NCBI GenBank assembly: GCA_037200845.1
Contig: JBBCGQ010000001.1
Location: 1,240,001-1,304,000 of the forward strand
Reading direction: 5' to 3'
DNA length: 64,000 bases
Source: Bauldia sp.
GTDB lineage: Bacteria > Pseudomonadota > Alphaproteobacteria > Rhizobiales > Kaistiaceae
Below, in pieces: positions 37,544-51,425 of the stretch. The notes beneath the pieces were generated by a model that was not told the origin of the DNA, made no database searches, and saw only the letters and a program-made list of their open reading frames with translations. Positions within the stretch are counted from its first letter, which is position 1. Each line of letters begins with the position of its first letter. The position numbers were made by a program, and so were the translations under genes.

Positions 37544-37996
37544 CTAAAGCAGGGTCGCGTCGTCCGCCACTATGCCGCGGAGCTGCAGCCGCCCGCCCGG
37601 CATGGCGCAGGCGCCGCCGCGATACCGGCGGATGCCGTGCAGGTCGTTGATCGTGGCCGCAAACATCCGGCAGCCGTCGCGGCTGTCGGCGGCAACCACG
37701 ATCGACCCGACCGAGCCGGTAAGCGCGTTGCTCCAGTCGATGCGCGCGGCTGCCTTGGGCGCGCCTTCGACGGTACGGCGGATGGTTTCCCAGTCCGTCG
37801 GATCGAGCTGGTCGGTGATGGTGGCGGAAGCCAGGATCGGCTGGACGACGGCGCCGGCCGAAGCCATGCGGCCGGTGGTGCCCCGTTCGCCGAAGGGGAG
37901 GCCAATCCCGGCGCAGCCACCGAGCGAAAGCGCGACCAGGGCGATCGCCGCCCCACGCGCTAGCCTCACGCCTGTTGTGTGCGCGCGACCGGGCAT
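37544..37996 (-). CDS. RT0821/Lpp0805-type surface lipoprotein
   Basis: 150 residues. Lipobox in ALSLGGCAG (Cys near residue 28) after a hydrophobic stretch. The soluble part (TDWETIRRTVEG, IDWSNALTGSVGSI, CRMFAATINDLHGIRRYRGGACAM) fits the RT0821/Lpp0805 family of 17-kDa-like surface antigens. A GGAG ten bases ahead of the ATG at 37996 decides the start; the GTG at 38011 contains that site. Divergent from pdxH. Confidence 0.82.
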   Translation of the reverse strand: MPGRAHTTGVRLARGAAIALVALSLGGCAGIGLPFGERGTTGRMASAGAVVQPILASATITDQLDPTDWETIRRTVEGAPKAAARIDWSNALTGSVGSIVVAADSRDGCRMFAATINDLHGIRRYRGGACAMPGGRLQLRGIVADDATLL

Positions 37997-38052
37997 TATA
38001 GGTAACTCCACTCAGCACTCCCCTTGGTGCCGACAATGGGTGGCTTTCCTTA

Positions 38053-38646
38053 ATGAACGGTGACTTCACTCAAAGCACGGATCCGATTCGTCTGTTTGGC
38101 GAGTGGCTTGAGCAGGCCGCAGCGTCCGAGCCGAACGACGCCAACGCCATGGCGCTGGCCTCGGTCGATGCCGACGGCCTGCCCGACGTGCGCATGGTCC
38201 TGATGAAGGGCTACGACGCCAAGGGCCTCGTTTTCTTCACGAATTTCGAAAGCACCAAGGCGCGCGAGCTGCTCGCCCAGAAGAAGGCCGCCGCCGTCTT
38301 CCACTGGAAGAGCCTGCGCCGTCAGGTACGGGCGAGGGGCCCTGTGACCGAGGTCACCGCTGCCGAGGCCGACGCCTATTTCGCCACCCGCTCGCGCGGC
38401 AGCCAGTTAGGTGCGTGGGCGAGCCAGCAATCGCGCCCCCTCGAATCGCGCGCCAAGCTGGAAGCCGCGGCGGCCGAATACGCCGCCAGATACCCGGGCC
38501 AGGTCCCGCGCCCGCCGCATTGGCGCGGCTTCCGCATCGGCCTCCAGGAAATCGAGTTCTGGCAGGACGGCAACTACCGCCTGCATGATCGCGTTGTCTT
38601 CCGGCGAATGGGCGATAGTTGGGACAGGCAGCGCCTCTATCCCTAG
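38053..38646 (+). CDS. pdxH: Pyridoxamine 5'-phosphate oxidase
   Basis: 197 residues. FMN enzyme making pyridoxal 5'-phosphate. Signatures: [36 protein letters not shown] and the C-terminal [22 protein letters not shown] with RLHDRVVF and RLYP at the end. Normal length for the family. Confidence 0.97.
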   Translation: MNGDFTQSTDPIRLFGEWLEQAAASEPNDANAMALASVDADGLPDVRMVLMKGYDAKGLVFFTNFESTKARELLAQKKAAAVFHWKSLRRQVRARGPVTEVTAAEADAYFATRSRGSQLGAWASQQSRPLESRAKLEAAAAEYAARYPGQVPRPPHWRGFRIGLQEIEFWQDGNYRLHDRVVFRRMGDSWDRQRLYP

Positions 38647-38669
38647 AGCCGCCTACCGGAGTTAGCTCC

Positions 38670-39665
38670 ATGAAGATGCGCAAGCTCGGCACCGCCGGTC
38701 CCGCGGTGTCGGCGATCGGCCTCGGCTGCATGGGCATGTCCGATGCCTACGGCCCTGCCGACCGCGCCGAATCGATCGCCACAATCCACGCCGCCATCGA
38801 CGCCGGGGTGAATCTCATCGATACCGGCGACTTCTACGCCAACGGCCACAACGAGATGCTCATCGCCGAGGCGCTGAAAGGCCGCCGCCGAGAAGACGTC
38901 CTGATCAGCGTCAAGTTCGGCGCCATGCGCGATCCGCGCGGCGCCTTCGTCGGCTACGATTCGCGACCCGCCGCCGTGAAAAATTTCCTGAACTATTCGC
39001 TGCGCCGCCTGAACGTCGACTACATCGACGTCTATCGCCCGGCCCGTCTCGACCCGAACGTGCCGATCGAAGACACGGTCGGCGCCGTCGCCGACATGAT
39101 CAAGGCCGGCTACGTCCGCCATGTCGGCTTGTCCGAGGTCGGTGTCGACACCATCCGCCGCGCCGCCGCCGTTCACCCGATCGTCGATCTGCAGATCGAA
39201 TATTCGCTCCTGGCGCGTGGCATCGAGAAGGCGATCCTGCCCGCCTGCCGCGACCTCGGCATCGGCATCACCGCCTACGGCGTCCTGACGCGCGGCCTGC
39301 TTTCCGGCAACTGGTCGCGCGACAAGGCCGTGGCGAGCGGCGACAGCCGTGTCCATCATCCGCGCTTCGGCGGCGAGCATCTCGCCCGCAACATGGCGCT
39401 GGCGGATACGCTGCGCGAAGTAGCGGCCGGCCACAAAATGACACCGGCCCAGGCGGCAATTGCGTGGGTGCTGTCGCGCGGGGACGACATCATCCCGGTG
39501 ATCGGCTCGCGCACCCGCGCCCAGATCGCATCGGCGCTGGCGACGCTGGACTTTGCCCTGACCGCGGCCGATCTCGCCCGCATCGACGCCGCCATTCCTG
39601 AAGGCGCCGGCTCGGGCGAACGCTACCCGGCGCAGGCGATGGCGACGCTCGACAGCGAACGCTAG
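38670..39665 (+). CDS. Aldo/keto reductase lacking the canonical catalytic His
   Basis: 331 residues, AKR fold. Catalytic Asp and Tyr are in DTGDFYANG (about 51-59), Lys in SVKFGAM (about 88). Where most AKRs have a catalytic His (YQIHRID), this reads YRPARLD. NADPH-binding segment IPVIGSRT is present. The function may be reduction of a non-standard substrate or impaired catalysis; this variant occurs in rhizobial relatives. The stop overlaps that of the antiporter gene as a shared CTAG. Confidence 0.9.
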   Translation: MKMRKLGTAGPAVSAIGLGCMGMSDAYGPADRAESIATIHAAIDAGVNLIDTGDFYANGHNEMLIAEALKGRRREDVLISVKFGAMRDPRGAFVGYDSRPAAVKNFLNYSLRRLNVDYIDVYRPARLDPNVPIEDTVGAVADMIKAGYVRHVGLSEVGVDTIRRAAAVHPIVDLQIEYSLLARGIEKAILPACRDLGIGITAYGVLTRGLLSGNWSRDKAVASGDSRVHHPRFGGEHLARNMALADTLREVAAGHKMTPAQAAIAWVLSRGDDIIPVIGSRTRAQIASALATLDFALTAADLARIDAAIPEGAGSGERYPAQAMATLDSER

Positions 39666-41512
39666 CCCGGCGGCACCGGCTCGTCTTCCGGACTGTCTGC
39701 CACCACCGCGGTTTCCTCGTTGAGCGGCCGCGCCTCGCGCTTCGGCGGCACGAGTGGCGTCGGCTGCGGCTCGTTGCGGACCGGGCCGGTCGGCAGGAAG
39801 CTGCCGCCTGCGGCAACTCCGCCCGCGATCTGCAATTGCAGCCGCTCGGCGTCCCGGGTTCGGACCGCTTCGATCGTTTCGGCCACCTCGGCGGCGGGGA
39901 TGCCCAGCGCCACCAGTGCCGCCTCGCCGAACTTCATCGCCGATTCGAACGTCTCGCGGATCTCGTAGTCGACGCCCGCCGCGATCAGGTCGAGCGTGTG
40001 GCCGCGGTCGAACGAGCGCGCCAGCACCTTGGCGATCGGAAACTCCGACTTGACGATGGCGACGATCTTGTCGGCCGCCTCGCGGTCGTCGACGCAGATC
40101 GCGACGATCTTGGCGTCGGTGGCGCCGGCGGCGCGGAGCACGTCGAGCCGCGTACCGTCGCCGTAGTAAATCTTGAAGCCGAACCGCGCCGCGGCCCTGA
40201 TCATGTCGGTATCGGCGTCGATGATCGACACGTCGATGCCGCGCGACAGCAGCGCCTGCGACACCACCTGGCCGAAGCGGCCGAAGCCGATGATCAGCAC
40301 CGTCCCGGTCAGCCCGTCGGCGAGGTCGACGCCATCGAACGATTGCTGCGGCTTCGGCAGGACCCACTTGAGGACGAGCGGCGCCAGCGGCGTCAGCGCC
40401 ATCGACACGATGACCGCGGCGTTGAGCCGTGCCGCCATCACCGCGTCGAGCAGCGCGGTGCCGAGCGCCGTGGAATAGATGACGAAGGCGAATTCGCCGC
40501 CCTGCGCGAGATAGAGCGCGAGGCGGAGGGAATCGGGGTGCGCGATACGGAAGACGCGCGCCACGCCGTAGACGCCGACGATCTTGATCGCCATGAACAG
40601 CACGACCATGCCGAGGATCAGCGGCCAGTCGCGCGCGATCAGCGTCAGGTCGATCGACATGCCGACGCCGAGGAAGAACAGGCCGAGCAGCAGGCCGCGG
40701 AACGGCTCGATGTCGGCTTCCAGCTCGTGGCGGAAGGTCGATTCCGAAAGGATGACGCCGGCGATGAAGGCGCCCATCGCCATCGACAGGCCGCCGGCCT
40801 GCAGCGCCAGCGCCGCGCCGAGCACGACTAGCAGCGCCGCCGCGGTCATGATCTCGCGGGCGCGGGAATTGGCGAGGAAGCGGAAGATCGGGTTGAGCAG
40901 ATAGCGGCCGACGGCGATGACGCCGACGATGGCGACGACCGCAATCAGCACCTTGGGGACGTTGGAGCCGCTCTCCTCCTTGATCGGCGCCAGCACCGCC
41001 AGCACGGCGAGGATCGGCACGATGGCGAGATCCTGGAACAGCAGCACGGAGAAGATGCGCTGCCCGTGCGGCTCGGTCGACTCGCCGCGCTCCTCCAGGA
41101 TCGACAGCACGATCGCCGTCGACGACATGGCGAGGCCGGAGGCCGCGACGAACGCCACCGCGGGCGGTGCGCCGAAAAGCCAGATGCCGCCCGCCATCAG
41201 CAGCGCGCCGCACACCAGAACCTGGGCGAGCCCCAGCCCGAAGATATCGCGCCGGAGCGACCACAGGCGCGACGGCTTCAATTCCAGCCCGATGACGAAC
41301 AGCAGCAGCACGACGCCGAACTCGGCGACGCCGAGAATGGCTTCCGGATCGCGGAAGAGCCCCAGGACGGACGGCCCGATGACCAGCCCGGCGACCAGGT
41401 AGCCGATGACCGAGCCCAGCCCCAGCCGCTTGAAGATCGGCACCGCCACAACGGCCGAGCCCAGCAGCGCCACCGCGCTGATCAGTTCCGAGCTTTGCGT
41501 ATCAACCGCCAT
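39662..41512 (-). CDS. Kef-type CPA2 monovalent cation:proton antiporter
   Basis: 616 residues. About 12 membrane helices (1-380), then an RCK_N NAD-binding domain (about 400-520) with [18 protein letters not shown] and DADTD, and a disordered Pro-rich tail. Fits KefB/KefC potassium efflux systems gated by glutathione adducts or a related Na/K antiporter. No KefF/KefG partner gene lies nearby. Convergent with the aldo/keto reductase. Confidence 0.93.
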   Translation of the reverse strand: MAVDTQSSELISAVALLGSAVVAVPIFKRLGLGSVIGYLVAGLVIGPSVLGLFRDPEAILGVAEFGVVLLLFVIGLELKPSRLWSLRRDIFGLGLAQVLVCGALLMAGGIWLFGAPPAVAFVAASGLAMSSTAIVLSILEERGESTEPHGQRIFSVLLFQDLAIVPILAVLAVLAPIKEESGSNVPKVLIAVVAIVGVIAVGRYLLNPIFRFLANSRAREIMTAAALLVVLGAALALQAGGLSMAMGAFIAGVILSESTFRHELEADIEPFRGLLLGLFFLGVGMSIDLTLIARDWPLILGMVVLFMAIKIVGVYGVARVFRIAHPDSLRLALYLAQGGEFAFVIYSTALGTALLDAVMAARLNAAVIVSMALTPLAPLVLKWVLPKPQQSFDGVDLADGLTGTVLIIGFGRFGQVVSQALLSRGIDVSIIDADTDMIRAAARFGFKIYYGDGTRLDVLRAAGATDAKIVAICVDDREAADKIVAIVKSEFPIAKVLARSFDRGHTLDLIAAGVDYEIRETFESAMKFGEAALVALGIPAAEVAETIEAVRTRDAERLQLQIAGGVAAGGSFLPTGPVRNEPQPTPLVPPKREARPLNEETAVVADSPEDEPVPPG

Positions 41513-41649
41513 CGCCGCCCCACTGCACGCTTCGTTTTGCAGACGATCGCAAGAAAAGCGCCAACCTTCAGTTTACCGTTCTTGCGGGTTTTCGTTGCCC
41601 TCGCCAGCCCACGCAACAACATTTTCGCTATCGAGGATCGGTCCACGAA

Positions 41650-41946
41650 ATGCGCAAGCGCAGACTGCCATTTGTCGGGCAAGTAACCGTCGCCGCGGGT
41701 TTGGCGTTCGCGGGAACGCTAGGCTTTGCAGCCACAGGCACATCCTTGTCTGACCTTCATACGCTGCTGCCTACGCCCAACTGCATGATCAAGGGCAACA
41801 TCAGCATGGACACCGGCGAGCGCATCTATCATGTCCCCGGACAGGAGTACTACGGCGCCACGCGGATCGACGTCACCGCCGGCGAGCGCTGGTTCTGCTC
41901 TGAGGCGGAAGCCCTCGCAGCCGGCTGGCGTCGGTCCAAAGTCTGA
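41650..41946 (+). CDS. Exported sunset-domain protein
   Basis: 98 residues. Signal peptide-like N-terminus (hydrophobic 10-28, FAATG). The C-terminal half CMIKGNIS, GERIYHVPGQEYYGATRID and GERWFCSEAEALAAGWRRS matches the small sunset domain often found at the end of rhizobial nuclease-like or surface proteins. Two Cys could form a disulfide. Here it stands alone. Function unknown. Lies 137 bases from the divergent antiporter start. Confidence 0.85.
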   Translation: MRKRRLPFVGQVTVAAGLAFAGTLGFAATGTSLSDLHTLLPTPNCMIKGNISMDTGERIYHVPGQEYYGATRIDVTAGERWFCSEAEALAAGWRRSKV

Positions 41947-41949
41947 CGG

Positions 41950-43368
<1,419 letters not shown>

Positions 43369-43463
43369 GGCGGATACTCGGGGGTCGTGGAGGTGGCTCA
43401 GCGGCAGAGATAGGGCGCGGAAAGGGGGGACCGCAATTGGGGTCGGCGTTCGCATCGACCCCC

Positions 43464-43575
43464 TTCCGCCCTCCCCCTTTCAGGGGGAGGAGTCTGTCTG
43501 CGGCTGACTTTGGCGGCTTTTCGCCTATGCGACACCGCTCAACCACCTCCCCCTGAAAGGGGGAGGGCGGGAGGC
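43464..43575. repeat. Intergenic inverted repeat, family B copy 2
   Basis: Arms CCCTCCCCCTTTCAGGGGGA (from 43470) and TCCCCCTGAAAGGGGGAGGG (to 43567) are inverted around about 58 bases containing TTTGGCGGCTTTTCGCC. Between IalB-like gene and tldD, both transcribed leftward. Confidence 0.8.
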
Positions 43576-43610
43576 GATCGGACCAAGCATCAAGCGCCGA
43601 CGGCCAAGCC

Positions 43611-44330
43611 CTACGGCAGCGCGTCGTACCCCGGCCCGAAACCATTCAGCGAGATCGGGATGCCGATGCCCTCTTCCGGCGTCTGGAAGATGATGAACGT
43701 CGCCGTGGAACCGGAGCGGAGCGCGGTCAGCAGCTTGTCCTCCAGAATCACCTCCGCGACGCACCCGTTCGGCAGGCAGCGGACGAACCCGGCGCGGCCC
43801 ATGTCGGTGGCGTCGATCTTGAGGCCGAGGCCGGAGGGCAGCAGCACGCCGAGCGGCGCCAGGATGCGCATGATCCGCGCCTTCTTGTCCGCCGTCTTGA
43901 GGATGATCACCGTCAGGCCGACGTTGTCGCGGTCCTCGGCGGTGACGAATTGCATCAGCACGCACTGCTCGCCCTGCGCGCCGGCCGGCGTATCGCAGCG
44001 CACCTGCCAGTCGCCGTGCGTCGAGCGCACCGGGGGCTCGCCCTGTCCGGGCGGTGCGACGGAAACGACGGCCTTCGGCACGTCGGTCTGCCCGGTGGAC
44101 GGCGTCGTGTCGTCGAGCGACTGCGCGCCGTTGGTGGAGGCCGGCGGTGTCGTGTCCGCTCCGGTGGCCGCCGCCTGCTGGCTGCTCGATCCGCCCGGCC
44201 GGTCGAAATAGCCGAGGGCGAAGAGCACGACCGCGATGCCGACGGCAACCGCCAGGATCGCGGCGACGATGGCCAGGATCGGAACGATCGACCGGCGCCG
44301 CCTCGGAGTTTCGTCGTCGTACATTCCCAT
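43611..44330 (-). CDS. Invasion-associated locus B (IalB) family protein
   Basis: 239 residues. Residues 14-39 are a membrane helix after a basic RRRRS stretch, and there is no obvious signal cleavage site, so it is likely an anchored protein. The C-terminal IalB domain (from about 120) has HGDWQVRCDTP, EQCVLMQF and the Cys pair in RCLPNGCVAEV. IalB was described as an erythrocyte-invasion factor in Bartonella, but the family is widespread in free-living alphaproteobacteria. Confidence 0.9.
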   Translation of the reverse strand: MGMYDDETPRRRRSIVPILAIVAAILAVAVGIAVVLFALGYFDRPGGSSSQQAAATGADTTPPASTNGAQSLDDTTPSTGQTDVPKAVVSVAPPGQGEPPVRSTHGDWQVRCDTPAGAQGEQCVLMQFVTAEDRDNVGLTVIILKTADKKARIMRILAPLGVLLPSGLGLKIDATDMGRAGFVRCLPNGCVAEVILEDKLLTALRSGSTATFIIFQTPEEGIGIPISLNGFGPGYDALP

Positions 44331-44660
44331 GCGGCAGCTCGCTCGGCCCGTTTCAAAAAGTGCTGCAAGGGAATAGCGCCGAATCGCGCGCCGCAGAAGT
44401 CCCCCCGCGCCAACAATCGACGGCGGCGGAGAATTCCGGCGCCCCCGGAGAACCCGCACCAATCAAGGCAAACGCGCGATTTGCCGCATAAAAGGCGGGG
44501 GAAGGGCGTTGCGGCTCAAAACCGCTTGTGGTTTCTCTCTGGCACGGTTCCAAAGACTGGCAATCGTCGCATGCTGGCCGGGGTGTAAGCCCTTATGCTA
44601 CCGGTCGTTTGCGAAACCGACGCTTCGCCCGAATCGGCGGCGACCGGACAAGGGAGCGGA
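44331..44660. other. 330-base divergent intergenic region upstream of coxB
   Basis: Separates the leftward IalB-like gene from the rightward cox operon. I see no coding frame of note, no strong palindrome and no RNA gene. The operon promoter must lie here; AGGGAG ahead of the coxB ATG is the ribosome binding site. Confidence 0.5.
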
Positions 44661-47247
<2,587 letters not shown>

Positions 47248-47282
47248 GGATTTGTGCAAGCCGCTTTCAACACACGCAAGAT

Positions 47283-47362
47283 GTCGTCCCCGCGCAGGCG
47301 GGGACCCAGTAATCGCCGCTCCGTCGGCGTGTACTGGACGCCCGCGTTCGCGGGCGTGACAG
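47283..47362. repeat. Family A repeat inside the cox operon
   Basis: Left arm GTCCCCGCGCAGGCGGGGAC with CCAGTA (47283-47311) and right arm GTACTGGACGCCCGCG with CGCGGGCGTGAC (47331-47359). It sits between coxA and ctaB, where it could lower readthrough and so set the ratio of structural to assembly proteins. Confidence 0.75.
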
Positions 47363-47375
47363 CGGAGCGTGCGTG

Positions 47376-48308
47376 ATGGCGCTGAACGAGACATCCGACG
47401 ACGCCACGCTCGAGGCCGACATCGGCCTCGGCAACGTCCGTGACTACGTCGCGCTGCTCAAGCCGCGCGTCATGTCGCTGGTCGTCTTCACGGCGCTGGT
47501 CGGCATGGCCATCGCGCCCGGCCACGTCAACCCGATCATCGGCGCCGCCGCGCTCGCGGCAATCGCGGTCGGGGCAGGGGCCGCCGGCGCCCTCAACATG
47601 TGGTTCGATGCCGATATCGACCGCCTGATGCGCCGCACCGCGCCGCGCCCGATCCCCGCCGGCCGCCTGCAGCCCGGCGACGCGCTGGGCTTCGGCCTGA
47701 CGCTGGCGGTCGCCTCGGTCACCTTCCTCGGCCTCGCCACGAACACGCTTGCCGCGGCGCTGCTCGCCTTCACAATCTTCTTCTACGTCGTCGTCTACAC
47801 GATGTGGCTGAAGCGGCTGACGCCGCAGAACATCGTCATCGGCGGCGCCGCCGGCGCGCTGCCGCCGGTCATCGGCTGGGCGGTGGTCACCAACTCCGTC
47901 TCGATCGAGCCGCTGATTCTTTTCCTGATCATCTTCCTGTGGACGCCGCCGCACTTCTGGGCGCTGTCGCTCTATCGCAGCGACGACTACGCCAAGGCCG
48001 GCGTGCCGATGCTGCCGGTCGTCTCCGGCGCCGCGACCACCAAGCTGCAGATCCTGATCTACTCGGTCGTGCTGACGCTCACCGCCGCGATCGTCCCGCC
48101 GCTGCTCCATTTCGCCACGCCGGCTTACGGCGTCGTCGCGGCATTGCTCGGCGCGCTGTTCGTCTACCTCGCCTGGACCGTCTACCGCATGCCGGAGACG
48201 GACATCGAGATGAAGCCGGCCCGCCGCCTGTTCGCCTATTCGATGCTCTACCTGTTCCTCCTCTTCGCCATCCTTCTGGTCGAGGACGGCTTCGGGAGGC
48301 TCGCGTGA
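47376..48308 (+). CDS. ctaB: Protohaem IX farnesyltransferase
   Basis: 310 residues, UbiA-superfamily membrane enzyme making haem O for haem A. Aspartate motifs [15 protein letters not shown] (about 75-89) and [15 protein letters not shown] (about 200-214). Starts at ATG 47376; its TGA overlaps the GTG of coxF. The cox operon genes ctaB, coxF, ctaG follow with overlaps of 1-4 bases. Confidence 0.96.
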   Translation: MALNETSDDATLEADIGLGNVRDYVALLKPRVMSLVVFTALVGMAIAPGHVNPIIGAAALAAIAVGAGAAGALNMWFDADIDRLMRRTAPRPIPAGRLQPGDALGFGLTLAVASVTFLGLATNTLAAALLAFTIFFYVVVYTMWLKRLTPQNIVIGGAAGALPPVIGWAVVTNSVSIEPLILFLIIFLWTPPHFWALSLYRSDDYAKAGVPMLPVVSGAATTKLQILIYSVVLTLTAAIVPPLLHFATPAYGVVAALLGALFVYLAWTVYRMPETDIEMKPARRLFAYSMLYLFLLFAILLVEDGFGRLA

Positions 48309-48469
48309 CCGAAGTCGCGGAAGAGGGCGTCCGCCTGACCGCCGCGCAGTTGAAGCGCCGCCGCGCCCGCTCGGTCGCGATCGCGCTGGCGCTGTTCGCC
48401 TTCGTCGCGATCTTCTACGTCGTCACCATCGCCAAGATCGGCGGCAACATCGCCGCGGGTGGCGGCTGA
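48305..48469 (+). CDS. CoxF-type small cytochrome oxidase assembly protein
   Basis: 54 residues from a GTG at 48305 that overlaps the ctaB stop; its TGA overlaps the ctaG ATG (TGATG). Charged N-terminus (LKRRRARS) then one helix ([20 protein letters not shown], about 25-44). Position and size match the small CoxF gene of rhizobial cox operons. Function not established. Confidence 0.85.
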   Translation: MTEVAEEGVRLTAAQLKRRRARSVAIALALFAFVAIFYVVTIAKIGGNIAAGGG

Positions 48470-49083
48470 TGACCGAGGCCCCCAAAACCCCGGAGCCCCG
48501 CCGCCGCGTGAACTTCGGCGTCACCGCCGCCGCCTGCGCGGTGTTTGTGGTGGCGATGGTCGGCGCGTCCTTCGCCGCCGTGCCGCTCTACCGCATCTTC
48601 TGCCAGGCGACCGGCTACAACGGCACCGTCCAGCGCGCCGAGAAGGCGCCGGACAAGATCGTCGATCAGTACGTCACCGTCCGCTTCGACGCCAACGTCG
48701 GCAACGGCCTCGGCTGGAGCTTCCGCCCCGACCAGCGCTCGGTTCGTTTGAAGCTCGGCGAGATAGGCACGATGAACTTCCGCGCCGAAAACATCATGGA
48801 CACAACATCGACCGGCTCGGCGGTGTTCAACGTCTCGCCGGACGTCGCCGGCGCCTACTTCAACAAGCTCGCCTGCTTCTGCTTCACCGAGCAGACGCTC
48901 GACCCGCATAAGCCGCAGGAACTGCCGGTCACCTTCTTCGTCGATCCGGCGATGTTGCACGACCTCGACATGAGCAACATCGACACGATCACGCTGTCCT
49001 ATACGTTCTACCCCGCCGCACCCGCGGCGCCGAAGCCCGTCGCGAGCAACGCCGCGCCGGTATCCGCCACCAACCCGCTATGA
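48469..49083 (+). CDS. ctaG: Cytochrome c oxidase assembly protein CtaG/Cox11
   Basis: 204 residues. One N-terminal membrane helix (about 16-38) and a periplasmic domain with the Cu-binding CFCF (in KLACFCFTEQTL). It inserts CuB into subunit I. PLYRIFCQATGYNGT is the family hallmark. Coupled to coxF by TGATG and to coxC 18 bases downstream. Confidence 0.97.
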   Translation: MTEAPKTPEPRRRVNFGVTAAACAVFVVAMVGASFAAVPLYRIFCQATGYNGTVQRAEKAPDKIVDQYVTVRFDANVGNGLGWSFRPDQRSVRLKLGEIGTMNFRAENIMDTTSTGSAVFNVSPDVAGAYFNKLACFCFTEQTLDPHKPQELPVTFFVDPAMLHDLDMSNIDTITLSYTFYPAAPAAPKPVASNAAPVSATNPL

Positions 49084-49101
49084 TGACCCGGAGCCAGTCC
49101 G

Positions 49102-49944
49102 ATGGCTGACACGCACGCCACCAAGCAGCATCCCTACCACCTGGTCGACCCCAGCCCATGGCCGGTGATCGGCGCCATCTCGGCGTTCGTGATGGCGCTC
49201 GGCCTGATCAACTACATGCACGGCGGCTCGGTCTGGCTGGTGCTGCCGGGCTTCCTCGGCGTGCTCTACACGATGCTGGCGTGGTGGAGCGACGTCATCA
49301 AGGAATCGAACGAGGGCTTCCACACCCGCGTCGTCCAGATCGGCCTGCGCTACGGCATGATCCTGTTCATCGCCTCCGAGGTGATGTTCTTCGTCGCCTG
49401 GTTCTGGGCCTTCTTCGACTCGAGCCTGACCGTCGATGACGCCATCCAGGTGACCAAGGTCACTTTCACCGGCGGCCACTGGCCGCCCACCGGCATCGAG
49501 GTGTTCGACCCGTGGCACCTGCCGCTCCTCAACACGCTGATCCTGCTGACCTCGGGCACGACGGTCACCTGGGCTCACCATTCGCTGATTCACGGCGACC
49601 GCAAGGGCCTCATCTGGGGCCTGACTATCACCGTCATCCTCGGCCTCATCTTCACCAGCGTGCAGGCCTACGAATATTCGCACGCCGCCTTCTCCTTCGG
49701 CGGCAGCATCTACGGCGCCACGTTTTTCATGGCGACGGGCTTCCACGGCTTCCACGTCATCGTCGGCACGATCTTCCTGATCGTCTGCCTGGTGCGCGCC
49801 TATCGCGGCGAGTTCACGCCGCAGCAGCACTTCGGCTTCGAGGCCGCCGCGTGGTACTGGCACTTCGTCGACGTGGTCTGGCTGTTCCTCTTCTTCTCGA
49901 TCTACATCTGGGGCGGCTGGGGCGCGGTCATCCACAAGGGGTGA
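49102..49944 (+). CDS. coxC: Cytochrome c oxidase subunit III
   Basis: 280 residues, seven helices. Signatures [39 protein letters not shown] and [18 protein letters not shown] complete aa3 subunit III. Followed by a family C repeat before the DUF983 gene. Confidence 0.98.
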   Translation: MADTHATKQHPYHLVDPSPWPVIGAISAFVMALGLINYMHGGSVWLVLPGFLGVLYTMLAWWSDVIKESNEGFHTRVVQIGLRYGMILFIASEVMFFVAWFWAFFDSSLTVDDAIQVTKVTFTGGHWPPTGIEVFDPWHLPLLNTLILLTSGTTVTWAHHSLIHGDRKGLIWGLTITVILGLIFTSVQAYEYSHAAFSFGGSIYGATFFMATGFHGFHVIVGTIFLIVCLVRAYRGEFTPQQHFGFEAAAWYWHFVDVVWLFLFFSIYIWGGWGAVIHKG

Positions 49945-50041
49945 GGAACGGTCCGGGCGAAACATGCCGGTGGCATGTTTCGAGTGACGAACGCACGAGC
50001 GTAAGCGAGGGCCGGAAGGCGCCTCGGCAAATTCTGCTTAT

Positions 50042-50099
50042 CCCTCCCCATTCCGGGGAGGGGGGACCGCGCGAAGCGTGGTGGGTGGGGAACCACGTC
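50042..50099. repeat. Family C repeat between coxC and DUF983
   Basis: CCCTCCCCATTCCGGGGAGG followed by GGGACCGCGCGAAGCGTGGTG and GGGTGGGGAACCACG. Same pattern of a short CCTCCCC hairpin plus GTGGGTGGGG tail as the copy at 51266-51425. Confidence 0.7.
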
Positions 50100-50128
50100 C
50101 GTCGGGCGCGCCCTATATAAGTGAAACG

Positions 50129-50512
50129 ATGCACCCCGAAGACAAAGCCATCTACCCGCCGTTGCCCGCCTCGATCGGCTGGAGCGGCCGCTGCCCGCGC
50201 TGCGGCGAAGGCCGCCTGTTCGAAGGCTTCCTGACGGTCGCGCCGCGCTGCTCCAACTGCGGCCTCGATTTCTCCTTCGCCGACTCCGGCGACGGACCCG
50301 CCGTCTTCATCATGATGATCGTCGGCTTCATCGTCGTCGGCCTGGCGCTATTCGTCGAGTTTACCTTCCACCCGCCGTACTGGCTGCACGCCGTGCTGTG
50401 GGTCCCGCTGATCCTCGGGCTGTCGATTGGCCTGCTCCGCCCGCTCAAGGGCCTGATGATCGCGCAGCAATACAAGCACAAGGCCGAGCTCGGTCAGCTC
50501 GACCAAGGATGA
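50129..50512 (+). CDS. DUF983 zinc-ribbon membrane protein
   Basis: 127 residues. A zinc ribbon CPRCGEGRLFEGFLTVAPRC with a second pair CSNCG (about 21-45), then two hydrophobic segments (about 58-105). DUF983 proteins sit between coxC and surf1 in Rhizobiales and are assumed to act in oxidase biogenesis, without direct proof. The stop overlaps the surf1 start. Confidence 0.92.
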   Translation: MHPEDKAIYPPLPASIGWSGRCPRCGEGRLFEGFLTVAPRCSNCGLDFSFADSGDGPAVFIMMIVGFIVVGLALFVEFTFHPPYWLHAVLWVPLILGLSIGLLRPLKGLMIAQQYKHKAELGQLDQG

Positions 50513-51259
50513 ACCGCGCCCGCCTTGCGCAAACTCATCGCCCCCGCGATCGCCACGTCATCGCCTGCGCCATCCTGATCGGCCTCGGCGTCTGGCAGGT
50601 CGAGCGCCTCGCCTGGAAGGAAAATCTGATCGCGCAAGTCTCGGCGCGCATGACCGCCGCGCCGGTCGCGGCGCCCGGCCCCGTGTCGTGGCCGACCCTC
50701 GACATCGACGCGCTCGAATACCAGCCGGTCACCGTCAGCGGAAAATTCGACAACGCCCACGAGGCTCATGTCATCTACACGCTGACCTCGCCCAAGGGCC
50801 CGGTCGGCGGCGTCGGCTACGAGGTGATGACGCCGCTCACGACCGACGCCGGCTGGACCGTCTACGTCAACCGCGGCTTCGTGCCGAACGAGAAGCGCGA
50901 TCCCGCGACCCGCGCCGCAGGCCAGATCGAAGGCGAGACGGCGGTGACCGGCTTTTGCGCCGCCCGGCCGACCGCGCCTGGTTCATGCCCGGCGACGACG
51001 TCGCCAAGAACGAATGGTTCTCGCGCGATCCCGCGCTGTTCGCCGCCGCCGCGGCGCTCCCGCCGCCGGCGCCGTATATCATCGACGCGAACTACGATCC
51101 GTCTTTGCCGGGCGGTATTCCGCAAGGCGGGGGAAACGATCGTCGACTTCCCGAACAGTCATCTCGGGTTACGCGATTACGTGGTTCGGGCTGGCGGCGT
51201 GCTGCGCGGGCGTGTTCATCGCGTTCGCCGTTGGAAGGCTGCGTCAGCGCGAAAGCTGA
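50509..51259 (+). pseudogene. surf1: surf1 (oxidase assembly) with three frameshifts
   Basis: SURF1 is a membrane protein assisting haem a insertion. The coding frame begins at ATG 50509: hydrophobic CAILIGLGVWQVERLAWKE, then VGYEVMTPLTTDAGWTVYVNRGFVP. It breaks near 50951-50956 (TTTT run, one base lost), resumes as RRPADRAWFMPGDDVAKNEW and DANYDPSLPGGIPQGG, breaks near 51126-51132 (G5 run, one extra), gives ETIVDFPNSHLG, breaks near 51165-51169 (one extra) and ends GYAITWFGLAACCAGVFIAF to TGA 51259. A further break near the start is possible, since another frame reads LRKLIAPAIAT. Either a pseudogene or sequence errors. Confidence 0.85.
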
Positions 51260-51265
51260 CAAAAC

Positions 51266-51420
51266 GCGATCCCCCACCCGAAATCGCCTCGCGATTTCGA
51301 CCTCCCCCGCAAGGGGGAGGTAGGAGTGTGCGGCGCCGCCGGCGAACACAAACTCCGCTTTCCCTCCCCCTTGCGGGGAGGGTGGCCGGCGAAGCCGGAC
51401 GGGTGGGGGACCGCCTTCGA
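51266..51420. repeat. Family C tandem repeat after surf1
   Basis: Contains GAAATCGCCTCGCGATTTC (51280-51298), CCTCCCCCGCAAGGGGGAGG (51301-51320), then CCCTCCCCCTTGCGGGGAGG (51363-51382) and GCCGGCGAAGCCGGACGGG. Lies between surf1 and the convergent YqgE gene and extends to its stop. Confidence 0.8.
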
Positions 51421-51425
51421 TGGCG

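Noticed and set aside
38643-41264. Very long leftward open frame (873 codons) over the antiporter and aldo/keto reductase
   Set aside because: Arg/Gly-rich shadow of the antiporter and reductase genes; no domain, while the other frame reads as conserved proteins.
50951-51170. Programmed frameshifting in surf1
   Set aside because: Three shifts in mixed directions with no slippery site or downstream structure of the known type; error or decay is simpler.
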